DNA of 64,000 nucleotides from Saccharomycopsis crataegensis. Its lineage: Eukaryota > Ascomycota > Saccharomycetes > Ascoideales > Saccharomycopsidaceae. Position 1 is the stretch's first letter. Every line of letters begins with the position of its first letter. The stretch covers positions 124,001 to 188,000 of the forward strand of contig NW_027043822.1 of assembly GCF_037102585.1 (NCBI RefSeq), read 5' to 3'. A model generated the notes under the pieces. The model saw only the letters and a program-made list of their open reading frames with translations. It searched no databases and was not told the origin of the DNA. Shown piece by piece: positions 43,431 to 53,705 of this stretch. Both the position numbers and the translations under genes were made by a program.

Positions 43431-45083
43431 ATGTCTTCTTCTAAGGACATCAGCTCCGCCAATTCGGAGAGCCCTTATTCAAATAAAGAATATATCGATA
43501 AAGATCAATTCAAAAATGATGCTGAAGATTTCGAAGTTGGATCTGTCGAACAAGAAGTCAAGCGTGATTTGAACCCTAGAGTGGTTTCTATGATGGCTTT
43601 AGGTGGTACTATTGGTACCGGTTTGTTCATTGGTATTGCTACTCCTATTTCTGTCGCCGGTCCTGTCAATTCTCTTATTGCTTACATCTTTGTTGGTACA
43701 ATCGTTTACGGTGTCACTCAGTCCTTAGGTGAAATGGCTACTTATATACCATGCCCTGCCTCATTTACTGTCTACAACCAACGTATGCTTTCTAGCTCTC
43801 TTGGTTTCAGTGCTGGTTACATTTACTGGTTTAGTTGGGTGACCACTTTGGCAGTTGAACTTTCTGTCGTTGGCCAAGTCATTGAATATTGGACTTTTGC
43901 CGTGCCACTTTGGGCATGGATTTTGATTTTCTGGGTGATTCTTACCGCAATCAATCTTTTCCCGGTCAAGTATTATGGTGAAGTTGAATTCTGGGTTGCC
44001 TGCGTTAAGGTCGTTGCTATTGTAGGGTTCCTCATTTATGCGCTTTGTATGGTCTGTGGTGCAGGGAAAACCGGTCCAGTTGGCTTCAGATACTGGAGAA
44101 ACCCAGGTCCTTGGGGCCCAGGGAAAACCCCAACCAAGAGATTTTTGGGATGGGTCGATTCCCTTATCAATGCTATTTTCACATACCAAGGTACTGAATT
44201 AGTAGGTATCACTGCTGGTGAGGCTAAAAACCCAAAGAAGGCTGTTCCAAAGGCCATCAGATCAGTGTTTTACAGAATCCTCATCTTCTATATCGGATCT
44301 CTTTTCTTCCTTGGTTTGCTCGTTCCTTACAACGACCCAAAACTCAGTTCTACCACTTCTTACATTGCATCCTCCCCATTTGTGATTGCCATTTCAAACT
44401 CTGGTACCAAAGCTCTTCCAGGAATTTTCAATGCTGTGATTCTCACCACAATCATTTCTGCAGGTAACTCCAATATTTACACCGCTTCCCGTATTCTTTA
44501 CGGTCTTGCTCAAAACGGCTCCTCTTTAAAATTTTTCACCAAGGTCACCAAAGGTGGGGTTCCTTATAACGCCGTCATTTTCTCATCATTATTTGGCTCA
44601 CTTGCCTTCCTTTCATGCTCCACTGCTGGTGCCGAGGCCTTCAACTGGTTGATTCAAATTACTGCTGTTGCTGGCCTTTTTGCATGGTTAGGTATATCCC
44701 TTTGCCATATTAGATTCATGAATGCTCTAAAATTGAAGAATATCAGCAGAGACGATTTGCCATTCAAAGCTGTTGGTATGCCATGGATGGCCATCTATGC
44801 TGCGTTTTGGGTCTTCATCTTAATTTTCATCCAAGGTTATTCGGTATTTTTGGACTTTGATGTCAAAACTTTTTTCATCAATTATATTTCTGTTATCATC
44901 TTCGTTGTCGTTTGGCTTGGTCATCAATTTATTGTTAGAGACAAATGGTGGATTCCACTTGAAGAAGTTGATATTACTACTGGTGTCAGAGATGCATACG
45001 AGGATGCTATGTGGGAAAAAGAAGAAGAAGAAGCGAAGCAGGATGCTAGTGCCTTGTCCCGTTTCATTGACAAGGTTCTTTGA
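43431..45083 (+). CDS. basic amino acid permease, CAN1/LYP1 family (array copy 1)
   Basis: A 550-residue, 12-TM permease of the yeast amino acid transporter family. The cytosolic N-terminus is acidic. TM1 carries the substrate-binding GTIGTGLF motif. The segments [34 protein letters not shown] and [14 protein letters not shown]-like ([18 protein letters not shown]) are hallmarks of Can1/Lyp1/Alp1. It should import lysine and/or arginine by proton symport at the plasma membrane. It is the most diverged copy: it has its own N-terminus ([12 protein letters not shown]), [18 protein letters not shown] in place of [18 protein letters not shown], and a different C-terminal tail. The ATG at 43431 follows a TATA box. 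The in-frame upstream extension is low complexity. Confidence 0.92.
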   Translation: MSSSKDISSANSESPYSNKEYIDKDQFKNDAEDFEVGSVEQEVKRDLNPRVVSMMALGGTIGTGLFIGIATPISVAGPVNSLIAYIFVGTIVYGVTQSLGEMATYIPCPASFTVYNQRMLSSSLGFSAGYIYWFSWVTTLAVELSVVGQVIEYWTFAVPLWAWILIFWVILTAINLFPVKYYGEVEFWVACVKVVAIVGFLIYALCMVCGAGKTGPVGFRYWRNPGPWGPGKTPTKRFLGWVDSLINAIFTYQGTELVGITAGEAKNPKKAVPKAIRSVFYRILIFYIGSLFFLGLLVPYNDPKLSSTTSYIASSPFVIAISNSGTKALPGIFNAVILTTIISAGNSNIYTASRILYGLAQNGSSLKFFTKVTKGGVPYNAVIFSSLFGSLAFLSCSTAGAEAFNWLIQITAVAGLFAWLGISLCHIRFMNALKLKNISRDDLPFKAVGMPWMAIYAAFWVFILIFIQGYSVFLDFDVKTFFINYISVIIFVVVWLGHQFIVRDKWWIPLEEVDITTGVRDAYEDAMWEKEEEEAKQDASALSRFIDKVL

Positions 45084-45550
45084 TCTACGTCGTGATAAGC
45101 GCAATTTTCGTTTTGTATTACACTGTATTTTTTATTGTTTGGATCTTTGCATTTTTTTTTTTTGTTTCTTGCTCTGTTTTATTTGTTCTATTTTTGCTTC
45201 GTTGCTCTTTGACTCTGTTTCTTATATCTTTAATTACCTTTTTCTTGCATTTTTAACCTCCCATCTGGATTCCCTTTTTAAACTTGTATGATACGATATG
45301 TATCTTTCAAGAACCTTTTATCCGCTTACAATAAATGTGGAGCTGTATGATAGTGTATCAACTGTGAACAGTGTAAATTCTCTTCGTATTTTAAATAACA
45401 CCCGCTATAGAAACAGTACAGCTGAAAAGGATAACACCGGTTATAATAGGCCATGGGGTCGTAGTAAAAAAAAAAAAAAAAAACACCAAACAAACCCAAA
45501 GCTTATTTTCCATCCACCCCCTTTTTCCAGATATCTCTCAGCACCAAGAA

Positions 45551-45557
45551 TGACTCA
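45551..45557. promoter_or_regulatory. Gcn4-type site 1 upstream of permease copy 2
   Basis: TGACTCA, the consensus for the general amino acid control activator Gcn4, 630 bp upstream of the copy 2 ATG. A second site lies 23 bp further on. Confidence 0.6.
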
Positions 45558-45573
45558 TTTCGATATTTAAGTA

Positions 45574-45580
45574 TGACTCA
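45574..45580. promoter_or_regulatory. Gcn4-type site 2 upstream of permease copy 2
   Basis: TGACTCA, 607 bp upstream of the copy 2 ATG. It is followed by the conserved block that also follows the site in copies 3 and 4. Confidence 0.65.
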
Positions 45581-45730
45581 TTTCCATTTTTGAGGTACCG
45601 CATGTCATAATATTGAAGGGATATCCGGAGAAATCTATGTACTTTCTCTTTTAAAACGATCCTACAATACTATACACTAGATGCTTTCAGATACACTGAC
45701 AGGTTAGTTTTTCCGTGAGAGGTTAAGATA

Positions 45731-45790
45731 TTGCGTGGGAAAAAAATTTGAAAATCTTTTAATGCCTTACTAATTCACAATTGCGCGGGA
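45731..45790. promoter_or_regulatory. paired TTGCGYGGGA elements, copy 2 promoter
   Basis: TTGCGTGGGA at 45731 and TTGCGCGGGA at 45781, each followed by an A-run. The first is always the GT and the second the GC version in all three promoters. The factor is unknown to me. Confidence 0.6.
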
Positions 45791-46180
45791 AAAAATTTCT
45801 CCGCAACTACGTCGGCCCTACAATTATGACACACCGCAAACAAAAAAATTTAAGAGTTGAGCCAGCAAGACACCAAGAGTGAAAATATTAACAGAAGGAA
45901 AAGGAAAGAAGATTAGTATTTTGTATACTGTTTGGGAAAGGGGTCTGTTCAATTATTTGATCCAGCCTTGACAACTTGCCGGTAGGGCTAATTTTCACAC
46001 TGCAGGTCATGCATCAACAGATATTTTTAATAAGAGCGTTTTTTTTTTCTTTCTTTTTTTTTTCCTGGTGGTGTTGTTTTTTCGTTTGATCAATTCTTTA
46101 CCTCATCTTTCTTTCTCGAATTGCTGAATATTCATTATAGATAGCTCATCAAAGCAGATTGCATTTTTGGGATCAATACA

Positions 46181-47887
46181 ATGAATTTATCAAAAATAAG
46201 CTCGAAGCTAGGGTCTCTGTCCTCAAAAGAGCTTGGGTCTTCGCCCTCGAAAGAAATATCATGTTCCAGCTCGCCATCATCAGATAACCAAGTCCCTGAA
46301 CATATCAAAAAAAGTTTCCCAGATGATCATGACTTAGAAGTAGGGTCATTGGAGAATGAAGTCAAGCGTGATTTGAACCCTAGAGTGGTTTCTATGATGG
46401 CTTTAGGTGGTACTATTGGTACCGGTTTGTTCGTTGGTATCGCTACTCCTATTTCTGTTGCCGGTCCTGTCAACTCTCTCATTGCTTACCTTTTCGTTGG
46501 TACAATCGTTTATGGTGTCACTCAAGCTTTGGGCGAAATGGCAACATTTATACCTTGTGCTGGGTCTTTCACTGTCTACAATAAGCGCATGATCTCTAAG
46601 TCCTTTGGGTTCAGTACTGGTTATATGTACTGGTTCAACTGGGTTATTACTTTGGCAGTTGAGATTTCTGTTGTTGGACAAGTCGTTGAATATTGGACTT
46701 TTGCCGTGCCACTTTGGGCATGGATTTTGATTTTCTGGGTGATCCTTACTATCGTTAATCTTTTCCCGGTCAAGTATTATGGTGAAATTGAATTCTGGGT
46801 TGCCTGTGTTAAGGTCATTGCCATTGTGGGGTTCCTCATTTATGCCCTTTGTATGGTCTGTGGTGCAGGGAAAACCGGTCCAGTTGGCTTTAGATACTGG
46901 AGAAACCCAGGTCCTTGGGGCCCAGGGAAAACCCCAACCAAGAGATTTTTGGGATGGGTCGATTCTCTTATCAATGCTATTTTCACCTATCAAGGTACTG
47001 AATTAGTAGGTATCACTGCTGGTGAAACCAAAAACCCAAAGAAGGCTGTTCCAAAGGCCATCAGATCAGTGTTTTACAGAATTACTATTTTCTATATTGG
47101 ATCTCTCTTTTTCCTTGGTTTGCTCGTTCCTTACAACGACCCAAAGCTCAGTTCTACCACTTCTTACATTGCATCCTCCCCATTTGTGATTGCCATTTCA
47201 AACTCTGGTACCAAAGTTCTTCCAGATATCTTCAATGCTGTGATTCTCTTAACCATTATTTCTGCCGGTAATTCAAACATTTATAGCTCGTCCCGTATCC
47301 TTCATGCCCTTGCCCAAAATGGTTCCACATTCAAATTTTTTGGAACAGTGAATAAAGCTGGTGTTCCATACTGGTCTGTGATTTTTTCTTCACTTTTCGG
47401 TGCCTTTGGGTTCCTTTCTTGCAGTACTAAAGGGTCGGTGGCCTTCAATTGGTTGATTCAAATCAGTGCAGTAGCAGGTCTTTTCGCCTGGATGGGAATT
47501 TCATTATGTCACATCAGATTCATGAATGCTCTCAAATTGAAAGGTATCAGCAGAAACGAATTGCCATTCAAAGCTACTTTAATGCCTTGGTTGTCATACT
47601 ATTCTTTCTTTTGGGTTCTCATTCTTATTTTCATTCAAGGGTACGCCGTGTTCTTGAACTTTGATGCCAAAACCTTCATCATCAACTATATTTCTGTGAT
47701 TATCTTCGTGGCATTGTGGCTTGGCCATCAAGTTGTCATGCGTACTAAACTATGGTTACCTATTGAAGAAGTTGATATTACCACTGGAATGAGGGAGGGT
47801 TATGAAGATGATTTGCTTGATGAGGAGGAACTCAAAGTTGAAAAGCCAGAAAGCTTATATCAAAGAGTTCTTAATAAAATCTTCTGA
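46181..47887 (+). CDS. basic amino acid permease, CAN1/LYP1 family (array copy 2)
   Basis: A 568-residue permease with the same 12-TM layout and hallmark motifs as copy 1. It has a longer Ser-rich N-terminus ([20 protein letters not shown]). The TM10 region reads [26 protein letters not shown]. The tail ends [10 protein letters not shown]. The first 159 bases, starting 19 bp before the ATG, are identical to copy 3. It is probably a plasma-membrane importer of lysine/arginine. Promoter motifs suggest control by amino acid starvation through Gcn4. The reading frame is intact. Confidence 0.92.
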   Translation: MNLSKISSKLGSLSSKELGSSPSKEISCSSSPSSDNQVPEHIKKSFPDDHDLEVGSLENEVKRDLNPRVVSMMALGGTIGTGLFVGIATPISVAGPVNSLIAYLFVGTIVYGVTQALGEMATFIPCAGSFTVYNKRMISKSFGFSTGYMYWFNWVITLAVEISVVGQVVEYWTFAVPLWAWILIFWVILTIVNLFPVKYYGEIEFWVACVKVIAIVGFLIYALCMVCGAGKTGPVGFRYWRNPGPWGPGKTPTKRFLGWVDSLINAIFTYQGTELVGITAGETKNPKKAVPKAIRSVFYRITIFYIGSLFFLGLLVPYNDPKLSSTTSYIASSPFVIAISNSGTKVLPDIFNAVILLTIISAGNSNIYSSSRILHALAQNGSTFKFFGTVNKAGVPYWSVIFSSLFGAFGFLSCSTKGSVAFNWLIQISAVAGLFAWMGISLCHIRFMNALKLKGISRNELPFKATLMPWLSYYSFFWVLILIFIQGYAVFLNFDAKTFIINYISVIIFVALWLGHQVVMRTKLWLPIEEVDITTGMREGYEDDLLDEEELKVEKPESLYQRVLNKIF

Positions 47888-49560
47888 AAACACATGATAG
47901 ACTTTTTTTCTCATTTCAAAAATAACTCTCTAAAAGTTGTCAGTGTTACACATCAACAAGCAAAGATAATAGCTACACAGTTAGCGATAATCTTCATTCA
48001 ATCATCATTTTTTTTTTCAACAGTTTATAATATTGCTTCTTTTTTCATTAGATTTATCATCACTTATTCTCTTCATATTTTTTTTCTTCTAAAATTTAGT
48101 TATTATTCCATTATCCGCACCTGAATCATCTGTAAGCATTTCTACTACGATATAGCAGAAGTTATTCCGAAGAGCAAAATGTGTGTAGAGGGAAATAAAA
48201 TCCCAATAGTAATCAACTTAGATTTGATTGATTTATTTCCCATTGCAAAATTACTGTCTTTTACAGTCGGTTATCTCCATGAATAGATCTCCAATTTGCT
48301 CTTCTTTTGTGCTGCATTCGTACCATCGGTTAGTAATCCATTATTGAAGCTGTATTGTACCATAAACTATGGATAATATTCTTCATTTCCTAACAATATT
48401 ATTTCAGATGCTCTTGTTCCGTGTTAATCTTTTAGATTATTTTTCTTGCTGCTTCTTGTTGGTCTTTCATTTCCTAATTATATCTTCCATCCTTGTTTTG
48501 ATTATTGTTCTATTTTAATTGCTTTATTACCAGTACCATTATTGTACTACAGAACGAGTGCTGATACTCCTACTTATTCTTTTTTAGATGGATACTTAAT
48601 AATCAAGCCAAATTGACATAGATTATAATATATGGAGTCTATACCAACTCGAAAATTTTAATTCAAAATCGTTACGTTTCTAACTATTCTCACCGTAAAA
48701 ATAACAAAAGACGAGCTCAATTTACGCTACTTTACCGCCAATCAGCCGCCTTGAATCAACCAATGATTTTCATTTACAATTAGACGCGCTTCCCTCTACA
48801 CAAATTGTCTCATGAAAATTTGTTCGTTCACTCAACATCCCAATCAACCCCTAGAATTAGTACTCCTAGCACCTTAATGCCCACTTTTTCTTGGTTCAAA
48901 CCAGCAGCCGTCACGCAATATCGTTTATTACATCAAATACACCATCGCGTAACTATCTGATGGTAATTGTTATAAGATAATTGTTGACGGCGGAAATTGC
49001 ATTACTGTGATAAATGAGGAGATTATAAAAAAAAAAATTCCCAGCTGTCACCTATGAGGACCCTCACCATCCAGAAGTCATGGTCAAAACCGCTTTCAGT
49101 AACCACAACTTCAGTAACCATGACATCGCCAACAAGTCCGCCTGCCTGGTTAGAAATCCCAATTTCAGAGATATACAAGTTGTTTAGGCACCCATTCTTC
49201 ATTATCCCTTTCTCCGATGTTTTTTTTGATTTGGTACAGACTCTCCTAGTTTAGACTACTTAGTAAGTTCACCGTATTATTACAGGACGGAAGTGGCTGC
49301 TCATTACCACACTTGATCTCTCTTCCGCATAATATAACATCAGGCTTGTGTGATAATATATCGGCTGAACAGTGGAAATCTTATTCATCTTTTTAGATGG
49401 CACCTACCTGAAGAATATTATGTCTAAATAGGATAACGTCGGTCAGAGTAGCTCATCCCCTCGGAAAAATAAAGAAAAAAAAAAAAGGAATAACATATGT
49501 GAAAAGCTTATTTTTCCGCCCACCGCCTTTTACTGACATCTATTTTCTTAGCATTGAGTA

Positions 49561-49567
49561 TGACTCA
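49561..49567. promoter_or_regulatory. Gcn4-type site upstream of permease copy 3
   Basis: TGACTCA, 582 bp upstream of the copy 3 ATG, followed after 13 bp by GGTACCGCATGTCATAATAT as in copy 2. Confidence 0.65.
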
Positions 49568-49710
49568 TCTCCATATTTGAGGTACCGCATGTCATAATAT
49601 TGGAAGAAATCCACACAGTTTCTGCCTCAAGATGATCATATAATGTTCTACATTAGATGCTTTCTGCTACACTGGCAGATTTGTTTTTCCGAGGGAGGTC
49701 AAGTTTTTCA

Positions 49711-49777
49711 TTGCGTGGGAAAAAAAAAAAAATGAAAAATCTGCCACAATGCCTTACTAACATACTATTGCGCGGGA
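49711..49777. promoter_or_regulatory. paired TTGCGYGGGA elements, copy 3 promoter
   Basis: TTGCGTGGGA at 49711 and TTGCGCGGGA at 49768, in the same order and orientation as in copies 2 and 4. Confidence 0.6.
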
Positions 49778-50142
49778 AAAAAAAATTCTCTACGTCGGCC
49801 CCTTCAATTTTCTCACCCCAGAAATAAATATTCAAACAGTCCATATAACAAGGCGTCCAGGTTAGCAGCATTCTCTGAAGGAAAAAGAAATAAAGATTTT
49901 GGTTTTTATAGGCTGCTTAGGAAAGGGTAGTGTTTAATTATTTGATAATTTGTTGGTAGGGCTAATTTTTGCACTGCAGGTCGTGCATTATTATATGAGC
50001 GTTTTTTTTTTTTTTTTTTTCTGGTAGTATCGTATTTTTAATCAATTCTCTGCCTCTTCTCTCTTTCCAGAATTTTTGACGATTCACCTGCCTTCATTGA
50101 TTGCTAGATTTTCAAACAGGTTTCATTTTTGGGATCAATACA

Positions 50143-51849
50143 ATGAATTTATCAAAAATAAGCTCGAAGCTAGGGTCTCTGTCCTCAAAAGAGCTTGGGT
50201 CTTCGCCCTCGAAAGAAATATCATGTTCCAGCTCGCCATCATCAGATAACCAAGTCCCTGAACATATCAAAAAAAGTTTCCCTGATGTTCATGATTTAGA
50301 AGTAGGATCCTTGGAGAATGAAGTCAAGCGTGATTTGAACCCTAGAGTGGTTTCTATGATGGCTTTAGGTGGTACTATTGGTACCGGTTTGTTCGTTGGT
50401 ATCGCTACTCCTATTTCTGTTGCCGGTCCTGCCAACTCTCTTATTGCTTACCTTTTCGTTGGATCTATCGTTTATGGTGTCACCCAGTCTTTAGGTGAAA
50501 TGGCAACATATATACCTTGTGCTGGGTCTTTCACTGTCTACAATAAGCGCATGATCTCTAAGTCCTTTGGGTTCAGTACTGGTTATATGTACTGGTTCAA
50601 CTGGGTTATTACTTTGGCAGTTGAGATTTCTGTTGTTGGACAAGTCATTGAATATTGGACTTTTGCCGTACCAATTTGGGCATGGATTTTGATTTTCTGG
50701 GTAATCCTTACTATCGTTAATCTTTTCCCGGTCAAGTATTATGGTGAATTTGAATTTTGGGTTGCTTCTGTTAAGGTCATTGCCATTGTGGGGTTCCTCA
50801 TTTATGCCCTTTGTATGGTTTGCGGTGCAGGGAAAACCGGTCCAGTTGGCTTTAGATACTGGAGAAACCCAGGTCCTTGGGGCCCAGGTAAAACTCCAAC
50901 CAAAAAATTTATGGGATGGGTCGATTCCCTTATCAATGCTATTTTTACATACCAAGGTACTGAGCTGGTGGGTATCACTGCTGGTGAAACCAAAAACCCA
51001 AAGAAGGCTGTTCCAAAGGCCATCAGATCAGTGTTCTACAGAATCCTTATCTTCTATATCGGATCTCTCTTTTTCCTTGGTTTGCTCGTCCCTTACAATG
51101 ACCCAGCCCTCAACTCTACTCTGTCTTACATTGCATCCTCCCCATTTGTGATTGCCATATCGAATTCTGGTACCAATGGTCTTCCAGATATCTTCAACGC
51201 CGTGATTCTTGTAACCATCATTTCTGCTGCCAATTCTTCTATTTATTCATCCTCCCGTATCCTTCACGCCTTTGCCCAAAACGGTTCAGCATTCAAATTC
51301 CTTGGCAAAGTCAATAAAGCTGGTGTTCCATACTGGTCAGTGATTGTTTCTTCGCTTTTTGGCGCCCTTGGGTTTCTTTCTTGCAGTACTAAAGGGTCGG
51401 TGGCTTTCAATTGGTTGATTCAAATCAGTGCAGTAGCAGGTCTTTTCGCCTGGATGGGAATCTCATTATGTCACATCAGATTCATGAATGCTCTCAAATT
51501 GAAAGGTATCAGCAGAAACGAATTGCCATTCAAAGCTGCTCTCATGCCTTGGTTGTCATACTATTCTTTCTTTTGGGTGTTTGTTTTAGTTTTCGTTCAA
51601 GGGTACGCCGTGTTCTTGAACTTTGATGCCAAAACCTTCATCATCAACTATATTTCTGTGATTATCTTCGTGGCATTGTGGCTTGGCCATCAAGTTTTTA
51701 TGCGCACCAAGGTATGGATACCAATCGAACAAGTTGATATTACCACTGGAATGAGAGAGGGTTATGAAGATGATTTGCTTGATGAAGAGCAACTTGAAGC
51801 TCAAAAACAAGAAACCTTATACGAAAGGGTTCTTAGTAAGGTCTTCTGA
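50143..51849 (+). CDS. basic amino acid permease, CAN1/LYP1 family (array copy 3)
   Basis: A 568-residue permease whose N-terminus is identical at DNA level to copy 2 and whose last quarter is identical to copy 4. Differences inside include [21 protein letters not shown] (Cys to Ser relative to the other copies), [21 protein letters not shown] and [26 protein letters not shown] in TM10. All family motifs are kept, so it is likely functional with perhaps altered specificity. The ATG at 50143 corresponds exactly to that of copy 2. The in-frame sequence before it lacks an ATG. Confidence 0.92.
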   Translation: MNLSKISSKLGSLSSKELGSSPSKEISCSSSPSSDNQVPEHIKKSFPDVHDLEVGSLENEVKRDLNPRVVSMMALGGTIGTGLFVGIATPISVAGPANSLIAYLFVGSIVYGVTQSLGEMATYIPCAGSFTVYNKRMISKSFGFSTGYMYWFNWVITLAVEISVVGQVIEYWTFAVPIWAWILIFWVILTIVNLFPVKYYGEFEFWVASVKVIAIVGFLIYALCMVCGAGKTGPVGFRYWRNPGPWGPGKTPTKKFMGWVDSLINAIFTYQGTELVGITAGETKNPKKAVPKAIRSVFYRILIFYIGSLFFLGLLVPYNDPALNSTLSYIASSPFVIAISNSGTNGLPDIFNAVILVTIISAANSSIYSSSRILHAFAQNGSAFKFLGKVNKAGVPYWSVIVSSLFGALGFLSCSTKGSVAFNWLIQISAVAGLFAWMGISLCHIRFMNALKLKGISRNELPFKAALMPWLSYYSFFWVFVLVFVQGYAVFLNFDAKTFIINYISVIIFVALWLGHQVFMRTKVWIPIEQVDITTGMREGYEDDLLDEEQLEAQKQETLYERVLSKVF

Positions 51850-52232
51850 AAAAGCAAACCTTTTCACCTCTAATTTTTTGTCCCCTTTCTTTCGCTTCTT
51901 CAAACCTAAAAATGGTTCTCTCCACGTTCTTAGTTTTACACATCAACGAGCAGAGCTTACATGATACGCAGTAAGCGGATATAATTGGTAATTTTTATTC
52001 AGTCATCATTTTTTTTTTTTAAAACAGCTCATATTATTTTTTGCTCACTAGATTTATCATCGTTATGCACTTTTTTTTTGTTGTTTTCCAAAAGTTAGTT
52101 ATTATGCCATTCTCCATAAGTGCGTTATCTGTAAGTGTTTCTATTAGACTTTAGCAAAGTCTGTTCCGAAGAACAAAAAAATCACTAATGCGAAACAAGG
52201 TTCCGATACAAATCAACTTCAATTTGGTTAAT

Positions 52233-52380
52233 CTATTTCCCATTTAGTCACCTCTTTTTAGTCGCGTCATTGTTTGTGAAAACTCTTAAACTCGTCACAT
52301 TCAACAAAGGCATCAACTAGTTCATCACCATTCAATCCCCATTCAAAAATGTACTTACTATTTTATGTCTTCTCTTCGAA
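52233..52380 (-). pseudogene. decayed 3' fragment of the unknown gene at 55760-56623
   Basis: Two segments align without gaps to the minus-strand gene beyond copy 4. 52233-52285 matches 55760-55812 (about 40 of 53 bases by eye), including the stop-codon end. 52288-52369 matches 55991-56072 (about 62 of 82). About 178 bp of the gene between these segments is missing from the relic. It keeps the same position and orientation relative to permease copy 3 as the intact gene has to copy 4. It is therefore a leftover of a duplication unit that ran from the permease promoter into the neighbouring gene. Confidence 0.85.
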
Positions 52381-53125
52381 ATTAGCTAATTGAAATGAAC
52401 TATTGATAAAACTAATTCGCGGGTAGAAATTATATTTTCAAGATCACCTTTCTAATAAGACACATCAAGTAATGCTTGTAACTGTCTTTGTGATTCCTCT
52501 ATACAACTTCCCTCAGGAATAGTACCGGAGTTGTGCCCAGTATTGCTCAAGATGACCATGCATAGATATTTCTTATAAGAAGGAGATTATGAAAAATGCG
52601 AAATTGCTGTCTTTTACAAGCGTCCGTCTCCATGAATAGATCTCTAAGGTGGTTTTTTTTTATGTTTCATTTTTGCCATAGGCTAGTAATCCATTAAATC
52701 CAGCATTACTTGCCTTTAGGCTAATAGTAGATGACTCATTACTGAATGTTCCGAGTCACTTTAGTGACCCTCCACTAAAAAGCATCCGCTTATATCTTGA
52801 TTATCTTTGTCTTATATTCTCAATCCGCATCTGGATCCCATTTTTAAATTTACGTGATGCGATATGTGTCTTCCAAGGACCCTTTATCCGCCTATAATGA
52901 ACTCAGAGTGGTATGATACTGTACCAGCTGACCAGTGTAAATTCTGCTCATCTTTTAAGCAACACTCAACGGGAGAATATTATGCCTGAAAAGGATATCA
53001 CAAAATAAAAAATATTGGAGCAGGTCAATCAATCATCACCAAGGGTCTTCGGAGAAAATAGAAAAAACATAGAAGCTCAAAGCTTATTTTCCCATTCACC
53101 CCCTTTCCTGATATCCATCCGTGGA

Positions 53126-53132
53126 TGACTCA
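53126..53132. promoter_or_regulatory. Gcn4-type site upstream of permease copy 4
   Basis: TGACTCA, 561 bp upstream of the copy 4 ATG, in the same block as in copies 2 and 3, although the following GGTACCGC element is altered here (GTTACCAC). Confidence 0.65.
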
Positions 53133-53274
53133 TTTGAGTTACCACATGTCATAATGCTTGGGGAAATCTCTACATCTTCTCTTTTGAGACAGTCCTACAA
53201 TGTTATACACTAGATGCCCTCTGGTACACTGGCAGAATGCTTTTTCCGCGGAAATTGCCTGCGAACATTAGATA

Positions 53275-53337
53275 TTGCGTGGGAAAACAAAAATGAAAAA
53301 TCTACAAAATGCCTTGCTAACACTCAATTGCGCGGGA
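53275..53337. promoter_or_regulatory. paired TTGCGYGGGA elements, copy 4 promoter
   Basis: TTGCGTGGGA at 53275 and TTGCGCGGGA at 53328, again GT version first and GC version second. Confidence 0.6.
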
Positions 53338-53681
53338 AAAAAAATTTCGCTAAGTAAGGACCTTGGTCACTGTAATGATCATGGCTCAAAAGAACTGAAG
53401 TATTGAAGAATTGAACGAGAAACACATAAAGAATATATGACCTGTTTCATTATTTAATAGCATTAAATAACCTGGTGGGTACAGGTTTGATGACTTGTTG
53501 GTAGGGCAAAATTTCCCATGCAGATGGAGGATAAGACCCTTTTTTTTTTCTTTTTTTTTACTGTCAGTGTCTTTTACCATTTTCATTTAATCAATTTGTT
53601 AACTCTTCTTTCTTTTCTTGAATTATAGATTATTCACTTTCCTTTATTTTATTGCTAACTTTTCAAAGCATATTATAATTA

Positions 53682-53705
53682 ATGCAATGGATTTATTTAA
53701 AATAA
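53682..53705 (+). promoter_or_regulatory. 7-codon upstream ORF overlapping the copy 4 start
   Basis: An ATG 5 bp before the chosen start opens a different frame that ends at TAA after seven codons, inside the permease coding region. Ribosomes starting here would miss the permease start unless they scan past it. I see no such ATG at the same position in copies 1-3. Confidence 0.5.

Larger units (their letters stand above)
45084..46180. other. spacer 1 of the permease array (promoter of copy 2)
   Basis: A 1.1-kb spacer. From about 45254 onward it is related to the DNA upstream of copies 3 and 4, including two TGACTCA sites, a GGTACCGCATGTCATAATAT element, paired TTGCGYGGGA elements and GGTAGGGC 200 bp before the ATG. 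The first 170 bases are T-rich 3' flank of copy 1 and are not shared. Confidence 0.75.
47888..50142. other. spacer 2 of the permease array (promoter of copy 3)
   Basis: A 2.3-kb spacer. The 3' flank of copy 2 (to about 48300) matches the flanks of copies 3 and 4, except that it lacks the relic gene segment. About 48600-49250 is present only in this spacer. It includes an AT-rich part with TTATAAAAAAAAAAA and a 66-codon ATG-initiated frame (49054-49254) with no recognisable domain. From about 49260 to the copy 3 start it again matches the shared promoter. Confidence 0.7.
51850..53686. other. spacer 3 of the permease array (promoter of copy 4)
   Basis: A 1.8-kb spacer. It holds the 3' flank of copy 3, a relic of the gene that lies beyond copy 4, and then the shared promoter block from about 52830 with one TGACTCA, paired TTGCGYGGGA elements and GGTAGGGC 187 bp before the ATG. 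No intact gene is seen. Confidence 0.7.

Noticed and set aside
46403-46993. Long antisense open frames inside the permease genes (also 43761-44189 and 50491-50955)
   Set aside because: They occupy the same place in each copy, lie opposite the conserved TM region and follow from its codon bias. None has a feature of its own.
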